This document shows positions 46,566-56,776 of a DNA stretch of 64,000 nucleotides, piece after piece; the first letter of the stretch is position 1, and each line of letters begins with the position of its first letter. The position numbers were made by a program, and so were the translations under genes. Source of the stretch: CAWJHE01 sp963842455 (GTDB taxonomy: Bacteria > Chloroflexota > Anaerolineae > Anaerolineales > UBA4823); assembly GCA_963842455.1 (NCBI GenBank), contig CAWJHE010000014.1, positions 310,001-374,000 on the forward strand, written 5' to 3'. The notes beneath the pieces are model-generated. The model made no database searches. It saw only the letters and a list, made by a program, of their open reading frames with translations, and was not told the DNA's origin.

Positions 46566-47336
46566 TTACTCCTGGGATCCGTTTGAATGCGTGATTTTCG
46601 GCTGCATCCAGGTCTCCAGTAACATCCCAACCACTATACCCACCAGGGCGGCCAATACCAAACCTAATTTATACGGCAACGCATTCGCAGCCACCCCCAC
46701 CAATCCAGCAGAAAGCGCAGCAGCCAGACTGGGATTGTCCTTGATATTCGGCGCCACCAGGGCAATAAACGTAAGCGCTAATGTAAAATCCAGCGCCCAA
46801 CTGTCCGGGATGATTGCGCCAAGCAGAATGCCCGCCGTGGTGCTTAGCTGCCAGGTGATCCACAAGGCAAAACCTGCACCCAAGAAAAACCAATGATGGT
46901 ACTGGCGAGGATGCAAGCGCTGAACGCCGGTTTCACCCCTTTGCGCTTCTGATTGATCGCCTGCCAGGTAATCTGTAATCACAACCGCATAGGCTTCATC
47001 CGTCAGCAGGTATGCCAGAAGCCATTTCCAGCGCCAGCTCAGGCGTTTCAGAAAGGGCGCAACCGAGGCGCTGTAGAGAGCATGACGCAAATTAACCACC
47101 ACGATGGTCATCAGAATCACCAAACCTGGCGTGTAGGACTGGTAAAGCTGAGCCGTGATGAATTGGGCAGACCCGGCGAACAGGATCACCGACATCGCCT
47201 GGGCTTGCAGAAATGGCATACCTGCAGAGATCGCCAGTGCGCCATAGATCATGCCGAATGGCAGTCCAGCCACCAGGATTGGCAATTCAGCACGAAAACC
47301 ATTTAAGAATTCTTGGATGGGAGTGGCAGGCTTCAT
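46566..47336 (-). CDS. azlC: AzlC-family branched-chain amino acid exporter subunit
   Basis: Start set at M-K-P-A-T-P; the extra 14 codons of the longer frame do not look like the family. Marks: GFRAELPILVAGLPFGMIYG, VILFAGSAQFITAQL, VVVNLRHALYSASVAPFLKR and LAYLLTDEAYAVVITDY. Several membrane segments continue to the C-terminus, and a 20-residue charged loop (DQSEAQRGETG) is inserted in the middle. Forms a two-part exporter with the neighbour azlD. Divergent from the solute-binding lipoprotein gene. Confidence 0.9.
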   Translation of the reverse strand: MKPATPIQEFLNGFRAELPILVAGLPFGMIYGALAISAGMPFLQAQAMSVILFAGSAQFITAQLYQSYTPGLVILMTIVVVNLRHALYSASVAPFLKRLSWRWKWLLAYLLTDEAYAVVITDYLAGDQSEAQRGETGVQRLHPRQYHHWFFLGAGFALWITWQLSTTAGILLGAIIPDSWALDFTLALTFIALVAPNIKDNPSLAAALSAGLVGVAANALPYKLGLVLAALVGIVVGMLLETWMQPKITHSNGSQE

Positions 47337-47499
47337 GTGATCATCGAGTATAATACGCGCACTAAAGGTGTAAAGCATCCATGATGATTAGTTTAAACTA
47401 GAAATAGCGCAAACATAATTTGCCGCTATGCTAACACAAAAAACCGGTCATGCGAATAATTAACGAGAACAAAAATTCTCGCCACACCAGGAGAACCCT

Positions 47500-49218
47500 A
47501 TGAATTACCAGCGCAAATTACGCTTTCTGACCAGCCTGATTATCCTATTCAGCGTTTTGCTATCTGCCTGCAGCAACCAGCCAGCGCCTGCCCCGGCTGA
47601 ACCAGGAGAACCACCCGTTGGACCGACCGCTGAGCAGCCAGGCGGAGAACCAGTTGATGATGGCCAACATAAAGCGGTCACCATCCTCTTCCCGCAAGAA
47701 ATCACCGCACTCAGCCCGCTGTATACCACATCATACTTCGAACGCATCATCCACCAGTTGTGGAACGCCTGGGCCTGGGATTTTGACGAACAGAACAACC
47801 CCCGCCCGATGCTGGTGAGTGAAATTCCCAGCTCGGAAAATGGCGGCATCTCAGCGGATGGGCGTGTGATCACGATGAAGCTACGCCAGGATCTGACCTG
47901 GTCGGATGGCACAGCGCTCACCTCCCAGGATTTCCTGTTCACCTACCAGATGTTCATCAGCTCAAACAACCAGGTTGCTTCGCGTGAACCCTACAGCCTG
48001 CTGGAAAGCCTGGAGACGCCCGATGCGCACACTGTGGTGATGACCTTTGCTGCACCCTACGCACCCTGGCGCGCCGTTTCCTGGCATGGGCTATTACCTT
48101 ACCATATCCTGAACCCCATCTTCGACGCCGAAGGCACTGTGGACAACGCCGAATGGAACCAGCAACCCAGCGTGGGCTGCGGACCCTATGTGTTTGCCGA
48201 ATGGACACCTGGCAGCCATGTGCGTTTTACGGCTAATCCCAATTACTGGCTCGGTCAGCCAGAGATTGATGAAATCCTGATCCGCTTTGTAGCCGATAGC
48301 GAACAGGTTGGCGCGCTGACTTCTGGCACTGGCGATATGGGCACCTTCTTTGCATTTTCCGATATCCCCACCCTGGAAGCTGCCGGACTGAGCATCAGCA
48401 AGGTATTTTCGGGTTTCAATGAGGGTTTGTCCTTCTATCTGAACCCGGTCTACGGTCACCCGGCGTTACAGGATATCCGTGTGCGCCAGGCTATTGCCAT
48501 GGCAGTCGACCGCCAGGCATTGCTGGATACGTTGTTCGGTGGGCAGGCGCAAGCAGCCATATCATATTGGGATAACACTCCCTACCTGGACCCCACCCTC
48601 ACCCCCTGGCCATACGACCCAGCCCGCTCGGCTGCCCTGCTGGATGAAGCCGGTTGGATGGATAGCAACGGTGATGGGCTGCGCGATAAAGAAGGCGTCG
48701 ATTTAGCCCTGACCTACGGCACTACGACCCGTGAAATCCGCCAAAAAGCACAGGCTATCATTCGTGAACAACTCTTGCTGGTTGGCATTCGCCTGGATCT
48801 GATCGATTATCCGCCCAGCGTCTTCTTCAGCGGCTTTGCCGAGGCCGGACCGGCAGCAACCGGCCAGCTGGATGTCTACCAGCTTTCATCCGCCATCCGC
48901 TTTCCTGACCCGGATACGGCCGACTTCCTGTGCAGCCAGTTGGCCTCCATGCAAAACCCGGGCGGCGTCAACTGGATTGCCTTCTGTAACCAGGAATTAA
49001 ACGATCTACTGGTCAACCAAATTTCCCAGGTTGGCAGTCCAGATACTGAAAGGCAACAAACCTTCCACCAAATTTCGAGGATCGTCTTCGAGAGGGCTTA
49101 TTTCATCGGCCTGTGGCAGGACCCAGATGTCTGGGCTCTGAACAAGCGTCTGTTGAACGTACGCCTATCCGGCGTCACCCCCTTCTTTAATGCTATCGAA
49201 TGGGATGTATCCGGTTAG
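47500..49218 (+). CDS. Family 5 solute-binding lipoprotein (peptide/oligosaccharide ABC importer)
   Basis: 572 residues. Signal peptide with lipobox LLSAC, then a Pro/Glu-rich linker. SBP family 5 marks: ITMKLRQDLTWSDGTALTSQ, QPSVGCGPYVFAEWTPGS, FTANPNYWLGQPEIDEIL and IRVRQAIAMAVDRQALLDTL, with DEAGWMDSNGDGLRDKEG near the middle. Such proteins capture peptides, nickel complexes or oligosaccharides outside the membrane. AGGAG precedes the ATG. No permease or ATPase genes lie next to it, so it is an orphan binding protein or works with a distant importer. Confidence 0.92.
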   Translation: MNYQRKLRFLTSLIILFSVLLSACSNQPAPAPAEPGEPPVGPTAEQPGGEPVDDGQHKAVTILFPQEITALSPLYTTSYFERIIHQLWNAWAWDFDEQNNPRPMLVSEIPSSENGGISADGRVITMKLRQDLTWSDGTALTSQDFLFTYQMFISSNNQVASREPYSLLESLETPDAHTVVMTFAAPYAPWRAVSWHGLLPYHILNPIFDAEGTVDNAEWNQQPSVGCGPYVFAEWTPGSHVRFTANPNYWLGQPEIDEILIRFVADSEQVGALTSGTGDMGTFFAFSDIPTLEAAGLSISKVFSGFNEGLSFYLNPVYGHPALQDIRVRQAIAMAVDRQALLDTLFGGQAQAAISYWDNTPYLDPTLTPWPYDPARSAALLDEAGWMDSNGDGLRDKEGVDLALTYGTTTREIRQKAQAIIREQLLLVGIRLDLIDYPPSVFFSGFAEAGPAATGQLDVYQLSSAIRFPDPDTADFLCSQLASMQNPGGVNWIAFCNQELNDLLVNQISQVGSPDTERQQTFHQISRIVFERAYFIGLWQDPDVWALNKRLLNVRLSGVTPFFNAIEWDVSG

Positions 49219-49232
49219 CGCGAGATTTTTGC

Positions 49233-50280
49233 TTAACGAGTTTCAGTCACCTTACGGAGTGCGCGCGGCTGGTCGACATCAAAGCCGCGCGTATTCACCA
49301 GGTGCATAGCGAATAATTGCCCAGGCACAATGCTGGTGATCGGCGACAACCATTCCGGAACGCTCACCGGCAGGCGAAAGGCAATGCGCGCCTGGCTGAG
49401 TATGTGTTCATCATCGCTGATGGCTATGATTTCGGCGCCCAAAGATTGGAGCTTTTGGGCGAAATCCATTAATTCAGGCAGCATCTTGCCGCCAGGGGCA
49501 ATCAGGATCACCGGAAATCCGGGTTCGACCACAGCCAGGGGGCCATGCAGAAAATCGGCGCTGGAGTAAGGTTCCACCAGGGTATAGGTTAATTCCTTTA
49601 ATTTGAGCGCCAGCTCAAAAGCGGTGGCGTAATTAAAACCGCGTCCGATGACCACGCTTTCACGCATATAGCGGTAGCGTGGCGTATGCTGGCGGATATC
49701 GGCTTCCATGCTCAAGGTTTTTGCCACAGCCATGGGCATCGCATGTAATTCAGCCAGCATGGACGGATCCTCGCGCAGTGTCACACTCAGCAAGGCAATC
49801 GCGGCCAGCTCAGCGGTATAGGTTTTTGTGGCGGCAACCGAACGCTCCACACCGGCGTGCAGGTCGATGACATGTTCAGCAGCCTGCGCCAGGTCCGAAG
49901 CAGGCATGTTGGTAATCGTTGCGGTAAGCACACCCTGGCGGCGGGCTTCCTGCAGCACGGCCACAATATCCGGGCTTTTGCCGCTCTGGCTGATGCCCAA
50001 GACCAGGGCATCCTGGAAGACAGGCGGATGCTGGTAAACGGTGAACAGGCTAGGGCGTAGCCAGGCCAACCGGCAAACCATTATAGGCGCCCAACAGGTA
50101 CTTGGCATAGCGGGCGGCGTTGTCGCTGGTGCCACGCGCCGCGATGACCACATGGGTGATCTTGCGCTGGCGGATGGCCTGCACCAGTTGGCGAACAGAC
50201 TCTTGCTCGCCTTGCAGCAGAGACTCCAGGACTTGCGGCTGCTGGTGAATTTCTTGGTAAAGGTGGGTGTTTTCAATCAT
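49233..50280 (-). CDS. Double-SIS-domain sugar-phosphate isomerase/deaminase-like protein, frameshifted
   Basis: Related to the isomerase half of GlmS and to AgaS/FrlB-type proteins, which act on amino-sugar phosphates. N-terminal SIS: HVVIAARGTSDNAARYAKYL, then a frame break near 50060 after GLPVGLA, then LVLGISQSGKSPDIVAVLQE and GVERSVAATKTYTAELAAIA (GlmS-like). Second SIS: VVIGRGFNYATAFELALKLK, EPYSSADFLHGPLAVVEPGF. The glutaminase domain of GlmS is absent. Start at M-I-E-N-T-H (50280). Convergent with the solute-binding gene. The substrate cannot be read from the sequence. Confidence 0.85.
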
Positions 50281-50380
50281 TGATAAGTCTCGATAGATAA
50301 TGATTTCGATCTTCTTTAATAACCCGCAGTGGTTGTTAAGGATCAAGTCATTGAAAAGGCAGAAATCAATTGCGGGTCAA

Positions 50381-50719
50381 CTAGAGAGATTTTTGCAATG
50401 TCTCTGCTACAAACTCGTTCAGACTCTTTCGCTCTTCTGCAGCTTTGAAGGCTAAGTTTCGATGTAATTCGGGTGACAAGCGAACGTTAAATCGACCAGA
50501 ATATGGTTTTTCTGGCTTCACACCATCTTCCTGGCACATTTCGAGGTAAAGATCAATCGATTCATGAAAAGAATTTTCTAACTCCTGCGGTGTTCGTCCT
50601 TGAAATGTAATTACCGAGCGGATGCCTATGACTTCGCCTGTAAAGATTTTGCCATCCACATCATATTCGACTATGCCAAAGTAACCTTTGTATCTTAATT
50701 TCTGAGTTAGTTTTCCCAT
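50381..50719 (-). CDS. HicB-family antitoxin-like protein, orphan
   Basis: 112 residues. The N-terminal HicB fold is seen in YKGYFGIVEYDVDGKIFTGE, VIGIRSVITFQGRTPQELEN and SFHESIDLYLEMCQEDG. The C-terminal ribbon-helix-helix is GRFNVRLSPELHRNLAFKAA, EERKSLNEFVAETLQKSL, which binds DNA. HicB normally neutralises the RNase HicA. I found no HicA-like frame on either side (50281-50380 or 50720-50777), so this is a solitary member, perhaps a stand-alone regulator. Confidence 0.85.
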   Translation of the reverse strand: MGKLTQKLRYKGYFGIVEYDVDGKIFTGEVIGIRSVITFQGRTPQELENSFHESIDLYLEMCQEDGVKPEKPYSGRFNVRLSPELHRNLAFKAAEERKSLNEFVAETLQKSL

Positions 50720-50777
50720 ATTTCAAATATATACAATTCGGTCCGATCTTCTGTTTAGCCCATTAGGCGAGAATTAG

Positions 50778-52452
50778 TTAACGCTTCAGATTCCTATACT
50801 TAATCCTATGCGGTATCTCGGCATCTTTGCCCAGGCGGCGCTTGCGGTCGGCTTCGTAATCCGACCAGTTGCCCAGGTTCCAGCTCACCTGGCTGTCGCC
50901 CTCAAAGGCCAGGATATGCGTGACAACGCGGTCCAGGAACCAGCGATCGTGGCTGACGATCAGCGCGCAGCCGGCGAAGTTCTCGACAGCTTCTTCCAGG
51001 GCGCGCAGGGTGTTAACATCCAGGTCGTTGGTTGGCTCGTCCAGCAGCAAGACATTGCCGCCGCTGGTGAGCATCTTGGCCAGATGCACCCGGTTGCGCT
51101 CGCCGCCGCTGAGCACCCCCACCTTCTTTTGTTGGTCGGCGCCCATGAAGTTGAACGAAGAGACGTATGCACGGGAATTTCGCTTGCGACCTCCCAGGTC
51201 CAAGAAGTCCTGCCCGCCCGATATTTCTTCCCACACGGTCTTTTTCCGGGTCCAGGCTTTCCCGGCTCTGGTCCACATAAGCCAACTTCACCGTTTGCCC
51301 AATCTTCAAATCGCCGCTATCGGGTTGTTCAGCGCCGGTGATCATACGCAGCAAGGTGGTTTTGCCGGCTCCGTTGGGTCCAATCACGCCAACAATGCTA
51401 CCGGGTGGGATGCTCAATTCCAGGTCATCGATCAGCAACCGGTCCCCGTATGCTTTGGTCAATCCTTTAGCCTCAATGACGAGATCCCCCAACCGTGGTC
51501 CAGGCGGGATATAGATTTCCAGGTCTTCTCGACGGGACTCGGACTCCTGGCTGAGCAGGTTTTCGTAGGCGGTCACACGCGCCTTGCCCTTGGCCTGGCG
51601 AGCCCTGGGCGACATGCTGATCCAGTCCAGCTCGCGTTGCAAGGTCTTCTGGCGTTTGCTCTCAGAGCTCTCTTCTTTGGCTAAACGGTCTTTTTTCTGC
51701 TCCAACCAGGAGGAATAATTTCCCTTCCAGGGGATGCCATAACCGCGATCCAGCTCCAAAATCCAGCCGGCCACATTATCCAGGAAGTAACGATCGTGGG
51801 TGACGGCGATGACAGTGCCTCGATAATCCTGCAGATGGCGCTCCAGCCAGGCGACCGATTCGGCATCCAGGTGGTTGGTGGGCTCGTCCAGCAGCAGGAT
51901 ATCCGGCTCGGTGAGCAGCAGACGAGTGAGGGCGACGCGACGACGCTCGCCGCCAGACAGCACTTGGATGGGAGTTTCGCCGGGCGGGCAGCGCAGAGCC
52001 TCCATGGCAATCTCCAGGCGATTATCCAGGGTCCAGGCGTCATGCTGGTCCAGGAATTCCTGTAGCTTGCCTTGCTTTTCGATCAGGACGTCGAAATCGG
52101 CATCCGGCTCAGCGAATTGCGCGCTGATCTCATCGAATTGGCGCATGGCATCCACCAGGGGCTGCACGGCTTCTTCAACCACCTGTTTGACTGTCTTGTC
52201 GTTGTCGAGTTGCGGTTCCTGTTCCAACAAGCCAACGGAGTAACCCGGCGAGAAAACCACCTCACCGGTATAGCCATCATCCTTGCCGGCGATGATGCGC
52301 AGCAGGGTGCTTTTCCCGGCTCCGTTCAGACCCAATACGCCGATCTTGGCGCCGAAATAAAAACCCAAAGATATGTCTCGGATCACCTGGCGGTTCACCG
52401 GAAAAACGCGGTTTACCCGCACCATTGAGAAAATCACCTGCTGGTCGCTCAT
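50778..52452 (-). CDS. ettA: ABC-F translation factor EttA, frameshifted
   Basis: Two ABC domains with a linker; acts on the ribosome E-site to gate translation according to ATP level. Domain 1: GLNGAGKSTLLRIIAGKD, LSGGERRRVALTRLLLTEPD, LLLDEPTNHLD. The arm PWKGNYSSWLEQKKDRLA and the linker SPRARQAKGKARVTAYENLL match EttA. Domain 2: GPNGAGKTTLLRMI, then a frame break near 51243 (after ESLDPEK), then WEEISGGQDFLDLGGRKRNS, AYVSSFNFMG, LSGGERNRVHLAKML and LLLDEPTNDLD. The end HRIKYRNLKR is typical. The gene is conserved and likely functional, so the break looks like a sequence error. Confidence 0.93.
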
Positions 52453-52474
52453 AACACCTTCCCAAAAAATAGAT

Positions 52475-54230
52475 TTATTCGACTTTTAGCTCTGCGCTCA
52501 CAACCAGGAATGGCAGGTTGGGCATAGCCGCATAATATTCCACAAAACGTTCGGTCTCCGCAGAATTAAAACCTTTGATATTCTCAGCCCAACGAAAGCT
52601 GATGGTTTGGTAGAGCAGCTCAACCTGGACTGTGAAGGGTCCGCTGGCAGCAGCCAGGTCTACCTGATACTGGATGCGGTCTTCCCCACCCTGGAAGTTC
52701 TCATCTGCAAGAGCTTCGCCATGAACGGCCACTTCAGCAGGCGCCGAAGCCTTATCGAAGCCTTGCGGCAGAATACGGTTATCCTTCATGTAAGCAGACC
52801 CCCTCAGCAGGGTGGTGGTTGGATTGCCTTCCGTATCCATCATAATGCTTTCATAAATCTGGACCTGTTCAGGGTTGTCGATCAGGGTGTAATGCGGTTC
52901 AACCTTGAGCATGTCCAGGTCATGGTCATTGCCAAGGATAGCGCCTGTTGCTTCAGGCGCCCCACTTTCAAAGACAACCTGTCCGCTGGCGTCACGCACG
53001 ACGACATGCAGCCAGGCGCGCCGGGATGGAAAACCGGCTGGGAATTTGTGCCCGACCTGTGCTTTGCACCAGGACCTCAAAGCTCAGTTTGCCGTCTGCC
53101 AACGTTTGGTTCTCGATGGCCAGGCTGGCAGTTTGTGTGGTGAGTAAATCCTGCGTGTTCTGAATGGTCGTCTCAAATTGGTCATTCGAAGCGGTAACAC
53201 CCAGCTCATCGCCATACACCTGGTATACCTGCGGCATATACTGGTTGCCGCCGACAAAGTAATGCTGATAGAAGGGGCTGCGCGGGGGTCCACCGGTGGT
53301 GGAAAGCTGCACGCCGCCCTGAGCTACTGGCATGTGGCAGCCCTGGCAGGATTTTTGATCGACGAAAGCGCTGTTCAGCCATTCCGAATAAACTGCCTGT
53401 TCTGGGAACTCGCCGGCTACCTGGTCTTGCGCATCCAGGAAGGGTGTATTCAGATTGTGGCAGGTACCGCACATGGCGGACTCTTCAATATGGGGACCAA
53501 GCTGCGGGATGAACCCGGAGACGCCTTGCATAATGCGCACCAGTCCTGGTTGAGGACCATAAGGTCCATACAGCAAGCGTTCGCCTGCTGGCGTTTGGGT
53601 ATCAATCAGATAATGACCGCTGAAGCTTTCAGGCGTATCAAAATTATCTGGTTGAAACTGGTGACAGAGGGTGCAAGAAATGCCGTCCATGGCCAGGGAG
53701 TGTTTGGGATGCTGTGGATCTACATAGCCTTGATCCAGGATAGCGCCCGTCCCACCTTCGGAAACATCTGTGGTGCGCGCCATGGGCATATGGCAGGTGG
53801 CGCATTTATCTTCGATGACTTCCTGAAAATCCGGGTTGCTAAGCACTTCCCGGCGTACAGAAGCCTGCCAGTATGGATCACGGGCTGCGTTGGCCATGGA
53901 AGTCGATCGCCACAAGCGGTCGGTGGAAACATCTTTGCCCGCCATGTCGATCATTTGCGTATGGCAGACTGCACAGTTACCCGACCCATTGAAAAGGGTA
54001 TCACGCACCGAGATCAAGGGCAATCCCTGCCCTTGTGTATCCGCAACGGCCGGCGGCTCGCTGGGGGCAGTTGGGTTAGCTTCAGACACCTGCGTGGGGC
54101 TCGCCTGGGAAATTTCAGGAATTGTAGGGGCTGCTGCTACTTGCTCGGGGACAGGGGCAGCCTGAGGCGGCGCTGTGCACGCTGCCAGAAAGAAACATAA
54201 ACCTGCTAGAAGAAATATCGTTTTATTCAT
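52475..54230 (-). CDS. Five-heme c-type cytochrome lipoprotein, frameshifted
   Basis: Lipobox LAAC after the signal peptide, then a long Pro/Ala/Thr linker. Five C-x-x-C-H heme sites are visible: CAVCH, CATCH, CTLCH, CGTCH and CQGCH. The second half is a beta domain that begins G-H-K-F-P-A-G-F-P-S-R-R-A-W-L-H, a motif seen in the multiheme cytochrome c-554-like family; the frame breaks right there, near 53055 (VQSTG to HKFPAGF). Expected outside the cell membrane, carrying electrons. GGGAG precedes the ATG. No dehydrogenase or quinol gene is adjacent, so its partners are unknown. Confidence 0.85.
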
Positions 54231-54242
54231 GGACTCTCCCTC

Positions 54243-54353
54243 TTATGAATTGCTAGCAAGAATTTCGTTTAAATTATCGATCAGGTCAGGTATATCTTCT
54301 TGCACTGTCTTCCAAATAATTTCTTCATCCAACCGGAAATATGCATGGATCTA
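54243..54353 (-). pseudogene. Remnant of a HepT-like HEPN toxin
   Basis: Directly after the nucleotidyltransferase stop, one frame reads HAYFRLDEEIIWKTVQEDIP and then DLIDNLNEILASNS to a TAA. This is the usual C-terminal end of HepT/DUF86 proteins, including the His of the R-x4-6-H RNase site. The N-terminal two thirds and the catalytic Arg are missing, so the toxin is a fossil. Confidence 0.7.
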
Positions 54354-54356
54354 TTT

Positions 54357-54651
54357 CTAGGTGACAAGAACCGCCTCTTCCAAGACCTGCTGTTTGTATA
54401 TAAGGTTTGAGGGAGCGGTAGGTTGCCAAATCAACTTTACAACCTAGAATCTCTTCTAAATATTGTTTTAAACCAATGAGATGAAACAAACCAACCGGTT
54501 GATTAAATTCAACAATCAGATCAATATCACTGTCTGGCAGAGCCTGATCACGGGCCACACTTCCAAATAACAATAAGGATTTGACAAGGTACTGCCTTTG
54601 GATTGTTTCCTTTTCGGCTCTGATGAGCTTGATGGCTTGGTCACGTTTCAT
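54357..54651 (-). CDS. MNT-type nucleotidyltransferase (antitoxin of MNT-HEPN pair), frameshifted
   Basis: About 97 residues. Nucleotidyltransferase core: LVKSLLLFGSVARDQALPDS, followed by DIDLIVEFNQPVGLF, with the G-S-x9-D-x-D catalytic pattern. Partners of HepT AMPylate the toxin to silence it. The last residues change frame near 54390; the other frame gives KQQVLEEAVLVT and a TAG at 54357-54359, the expected end. Because the HEPN partner next door is reduced to a fragment, this antitoxin has no local target. Confidence 0.82.
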
Positions 54652-54791
54652 GGGGATATTCTCCTACACCTATTATACTTTAGTATAAAATGATAAAGAA
54701 GAATTTCACATTTGAATAACAACTCAAACTCGATTTATGGCAACCGAGCATCTTAAAATTGTCTATGCGCTATCTTCAGACAGGAAGAGCT

Positions 54792-55539
54792 TCAGGCTGT
54801 ACGAGCAATATTGACCAAACGAACGCCTGCCCGGTGCACCTGGCGAAAATTGCCGCCCTGGGAGGCAGTTCGTAAAACGGAATCGACATCCATGACAACC
54901 GAGCCGGAAACCAATGAAACCCCATAATCGAATAAAATCGGACTGAGCGGCGAGCTGGGTCCTAAGATCATCACATCGGCATGCTCAGGGCACAAGGCAA
55001 GCAGACCGGGCAATGTGTGGTTAATCAGGGTCATACCGGTGATCGCGATCACATCCGCTTGGGGTAAGACATCTTTGGGCCATCTCAGCATGCAGGTCGC
55101 CTGGTCGCGGCTGCAGTTCTAAAATCGTTAGTTCCCCCACCCTGGAGCGCAGACGATCCACAAACGGGAAATGCCCAATTAAAGCAACTTTCTTGCCATG
55201 ACCATGCAAAGCTATCCTATCTTCAGCGTTGCCATCCACCCAAAGATGCGGCTGGCGCGGCAGCAAGGCATTGATGGTCGCCATACCAATGCTGGCCAGT
55301 GTGCGCTGCTCAGAAAGCACCCAGTGCGCAAGATCCAGGGCAGGCTGGGCGGTCAGCTCTCCCGCTAAGGGTACATCCGGACGAAGGTGATCTTCATCCG
55401 GGTTCATCAAAGTCGAACCTAAGCCGCATTGAACAACGCCGTTTACTTCCACGGCGACAACCGTCCAATGCAAACCCAGGCGAACTTCAATTACTTTTCC
55501 CTGGGGAAGTTTTTCGAGGATTTTCTCCAAGATTTCCAT
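54792..55539 (-). CDS. DUF364/DUF4213-like protein, frameshifted
   Basis: N-terminal domain with KVIEVRLGLHWTVVAVEVNG and GLGSTLMNPDEDHLRP, followed by a Rossmann-like domain: KVALIGHFPFVDRLR, VLPQADVIAITGMTLINHTL, VMILGPSSPLSPILFDYGVS, GSVVMDVDSVLRTASQGGNF. The frame breaks near 55080, after PRPGDLHAEM. These domains occur in a family proposed to bind or chelate metals; I know of no proven reaction. GAGGAGCATTC precedes the ATG. It is followed by the toxin-antitoxin remnant and has no operon partner. Confidence 0.7.
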
Positions 55540-56031
55540 GAATGCTCCTCTTTTTCGATCTCGCGCAAAGCTCGTTAAGGACGTAAAGCTTTCCTTCTTG
55601 AAATCACATCTGATTGATCATTTTGCATGGTCTATGAAGTGTGATGAGCTTAATGAAAGCTATTTAGCTTTGAAATACTGAGTGCTTAATTAAAATACAA
55701 ACCATAATGCATCAAATTGATGAACTAATTCCGTTAGCATACTACAACTCATGATACCAGTCAATTGAACTTGATTGAGCCATTTTCCACATAACTTCTC
55801 AGGTATAATCAGCACAATCTCAATCCAAATTGACAGAAATCATTGATTGTGATATAAAGAACAAAACGGGCTGCGAAAATCAACAAGCTAACATCACGTC
55901 ACAAATTTCCTTTGAACAAATGAAAGGCCATTTTAATAACTATCCAACCTGGCAGTAAGATCTTACTTGTCTGACTCTTCAGGTATTGATTCTGATAACG
56001 CATTTTTAAATTGGTGAATCAGGAGCGCGTT
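55540..56031. other. Intergenic region of about 490 bases
   Basis: Lies between two divergent genes. Apart from the promoter at 55830-55858 I see only AT-rich sequence, with no RNA gene, repeat family or protein-coding frame that I can support. Confidence 0.5.
55830..55858 (+). promoter_or_regulatory. Sigma-70-type promoter of the PlsY-like operon
   Basis: TTGACA (55830-55835), a 17-base spacer and TATAAA (55853-55858). It reads toward the operon starting at 56032 and leaves a leader of roughly 165 bases. Confidence 0.65.
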
Positions 56032-56745
56032 ATGGATATTAGCATTGTCTTAATCGTAATCATAACGAGTTATCTAATTGGTAGTATTTCTTTCACGCGT
56101 TTGGTAAGCCATTGGTTAGATCCCCGTCTAGATATCGAAAACGTAGAAATTGCAGCGGAAGGGAGTGACACAAGCACCACGCTGCGGAACATCGGTGCAA
56201 CAACTGCTTCGGTCAAACTTGGACCAAAAGTCGGTTGCACGATTGCATTTCTTGATATTTTTAAAGTAGCTATTCCAACCTATGTTTTTAAACTGATCTA
56301 TCCAGACGGTGAATATTTCTTAATCGCAGCCGTGTTTGGGATGATTGGTCACAATTGGCCAGTTTTCTACCGCTTTCGCGGCGGTGGGGGAATGTCGTCC
56401 ATTTATGGTGGTTTTCTTGCTATCGATTGGATAGGAGTTATTCCTTGCTCTTTTGCCGGCATGGCCATCGGATTCTTGCTTGTCAAAGATGTATTGGTAG
56501 CCTACCTGGCAGGCGTCTGGCTGATGATCCCATGGATGTGGTTTCGATTCCACGAGCCTGCTTACGTGCTGTATGCCGTGGCAGTAAATATCATCTTCAT
56601 GTTGGCTTTGTTACCGGAAATTCGAAACCAGATTCAAGCCCACAAAGAAGGTAGAGAAGAAATGACCGCATCCATGGAAACGTTTCCTATGGGACGTGGC
56701 ATGTTAAAAATGATGGAAAAATTAAAACTGGTAAAAAAACCTTAA
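56032..56745 (+). CDS. Divergent PlsY-like glycerol-3-phosphate acyltransferase family membrane protein
   Basis: ATG at 56032 behind CAGGAGCG; an upstream GTG/TTG extension overlaps that site. Several membrane segments and PlsY motifs: YLIGSISFTRLVSHW, RNIGATTASVKLGPKVG (motif near G-S-G-N-x-G-A-T), FLDIFKVAIPTYVF and GHNWPVFYRFRGGGGMSS (usually F-K-G-G-K-G). PlsY transfers acyl groups from acyl phosphate to glycerol-3-phosphate. Here the Lys of the third motif is Gly and a 15-residue insertion precedes the first, so activity or substrate may have changed. It leads an operon with a PEP-type enzyme and an ABC exporter. Confidence 0.75.
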   Translation: MDISIVLIVIITSYLIGSISFTRLVSHWLDPRLDIENVEIAAEGSDTSTTLRNIGATTASVKLGPKVGCTIAFLDIFKVAIPTYVFKLIYPDGEYFLIAAVFGMIGHNWPVFYRFRGGGGMSSIYGGFLAIDWIGVIPCSFAGMAIGFLLVKDVLVAYLAGVWLMIPWMWFRFHEPAYVLYAVAVNIIFMLALLPEIRNQIQAHKEGREEMTASMETFPMGRGMLKMMEKLKLVKKP

Positions 56746-56776
56746 CTTATCGTTACTTTACTCTTGAGGGCGCATT

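Noticed and set aside
47464..47481. A six-pair hairpin (CGAGAA/TTCTCG) just before the ribosome site of the family 5 binding protein.
   Set aside because: Too short and AT-poor in context to claim a riboswitch or attenuator.
50281..50777. A HicA toxin partner for the HicB-like gene.
   Set aside because: No frame of 55-80 codons with the HicA dsRBD-like pattern was found on either side.
50778..52452. Programmed frameshifting in ettA (and similarly in pyrE at 37400).
   Set aside because: No slippery heptamer with a downstream pseudoknot is evident, the families are not known for it, and similar breaks occur in many unrelated genes here.
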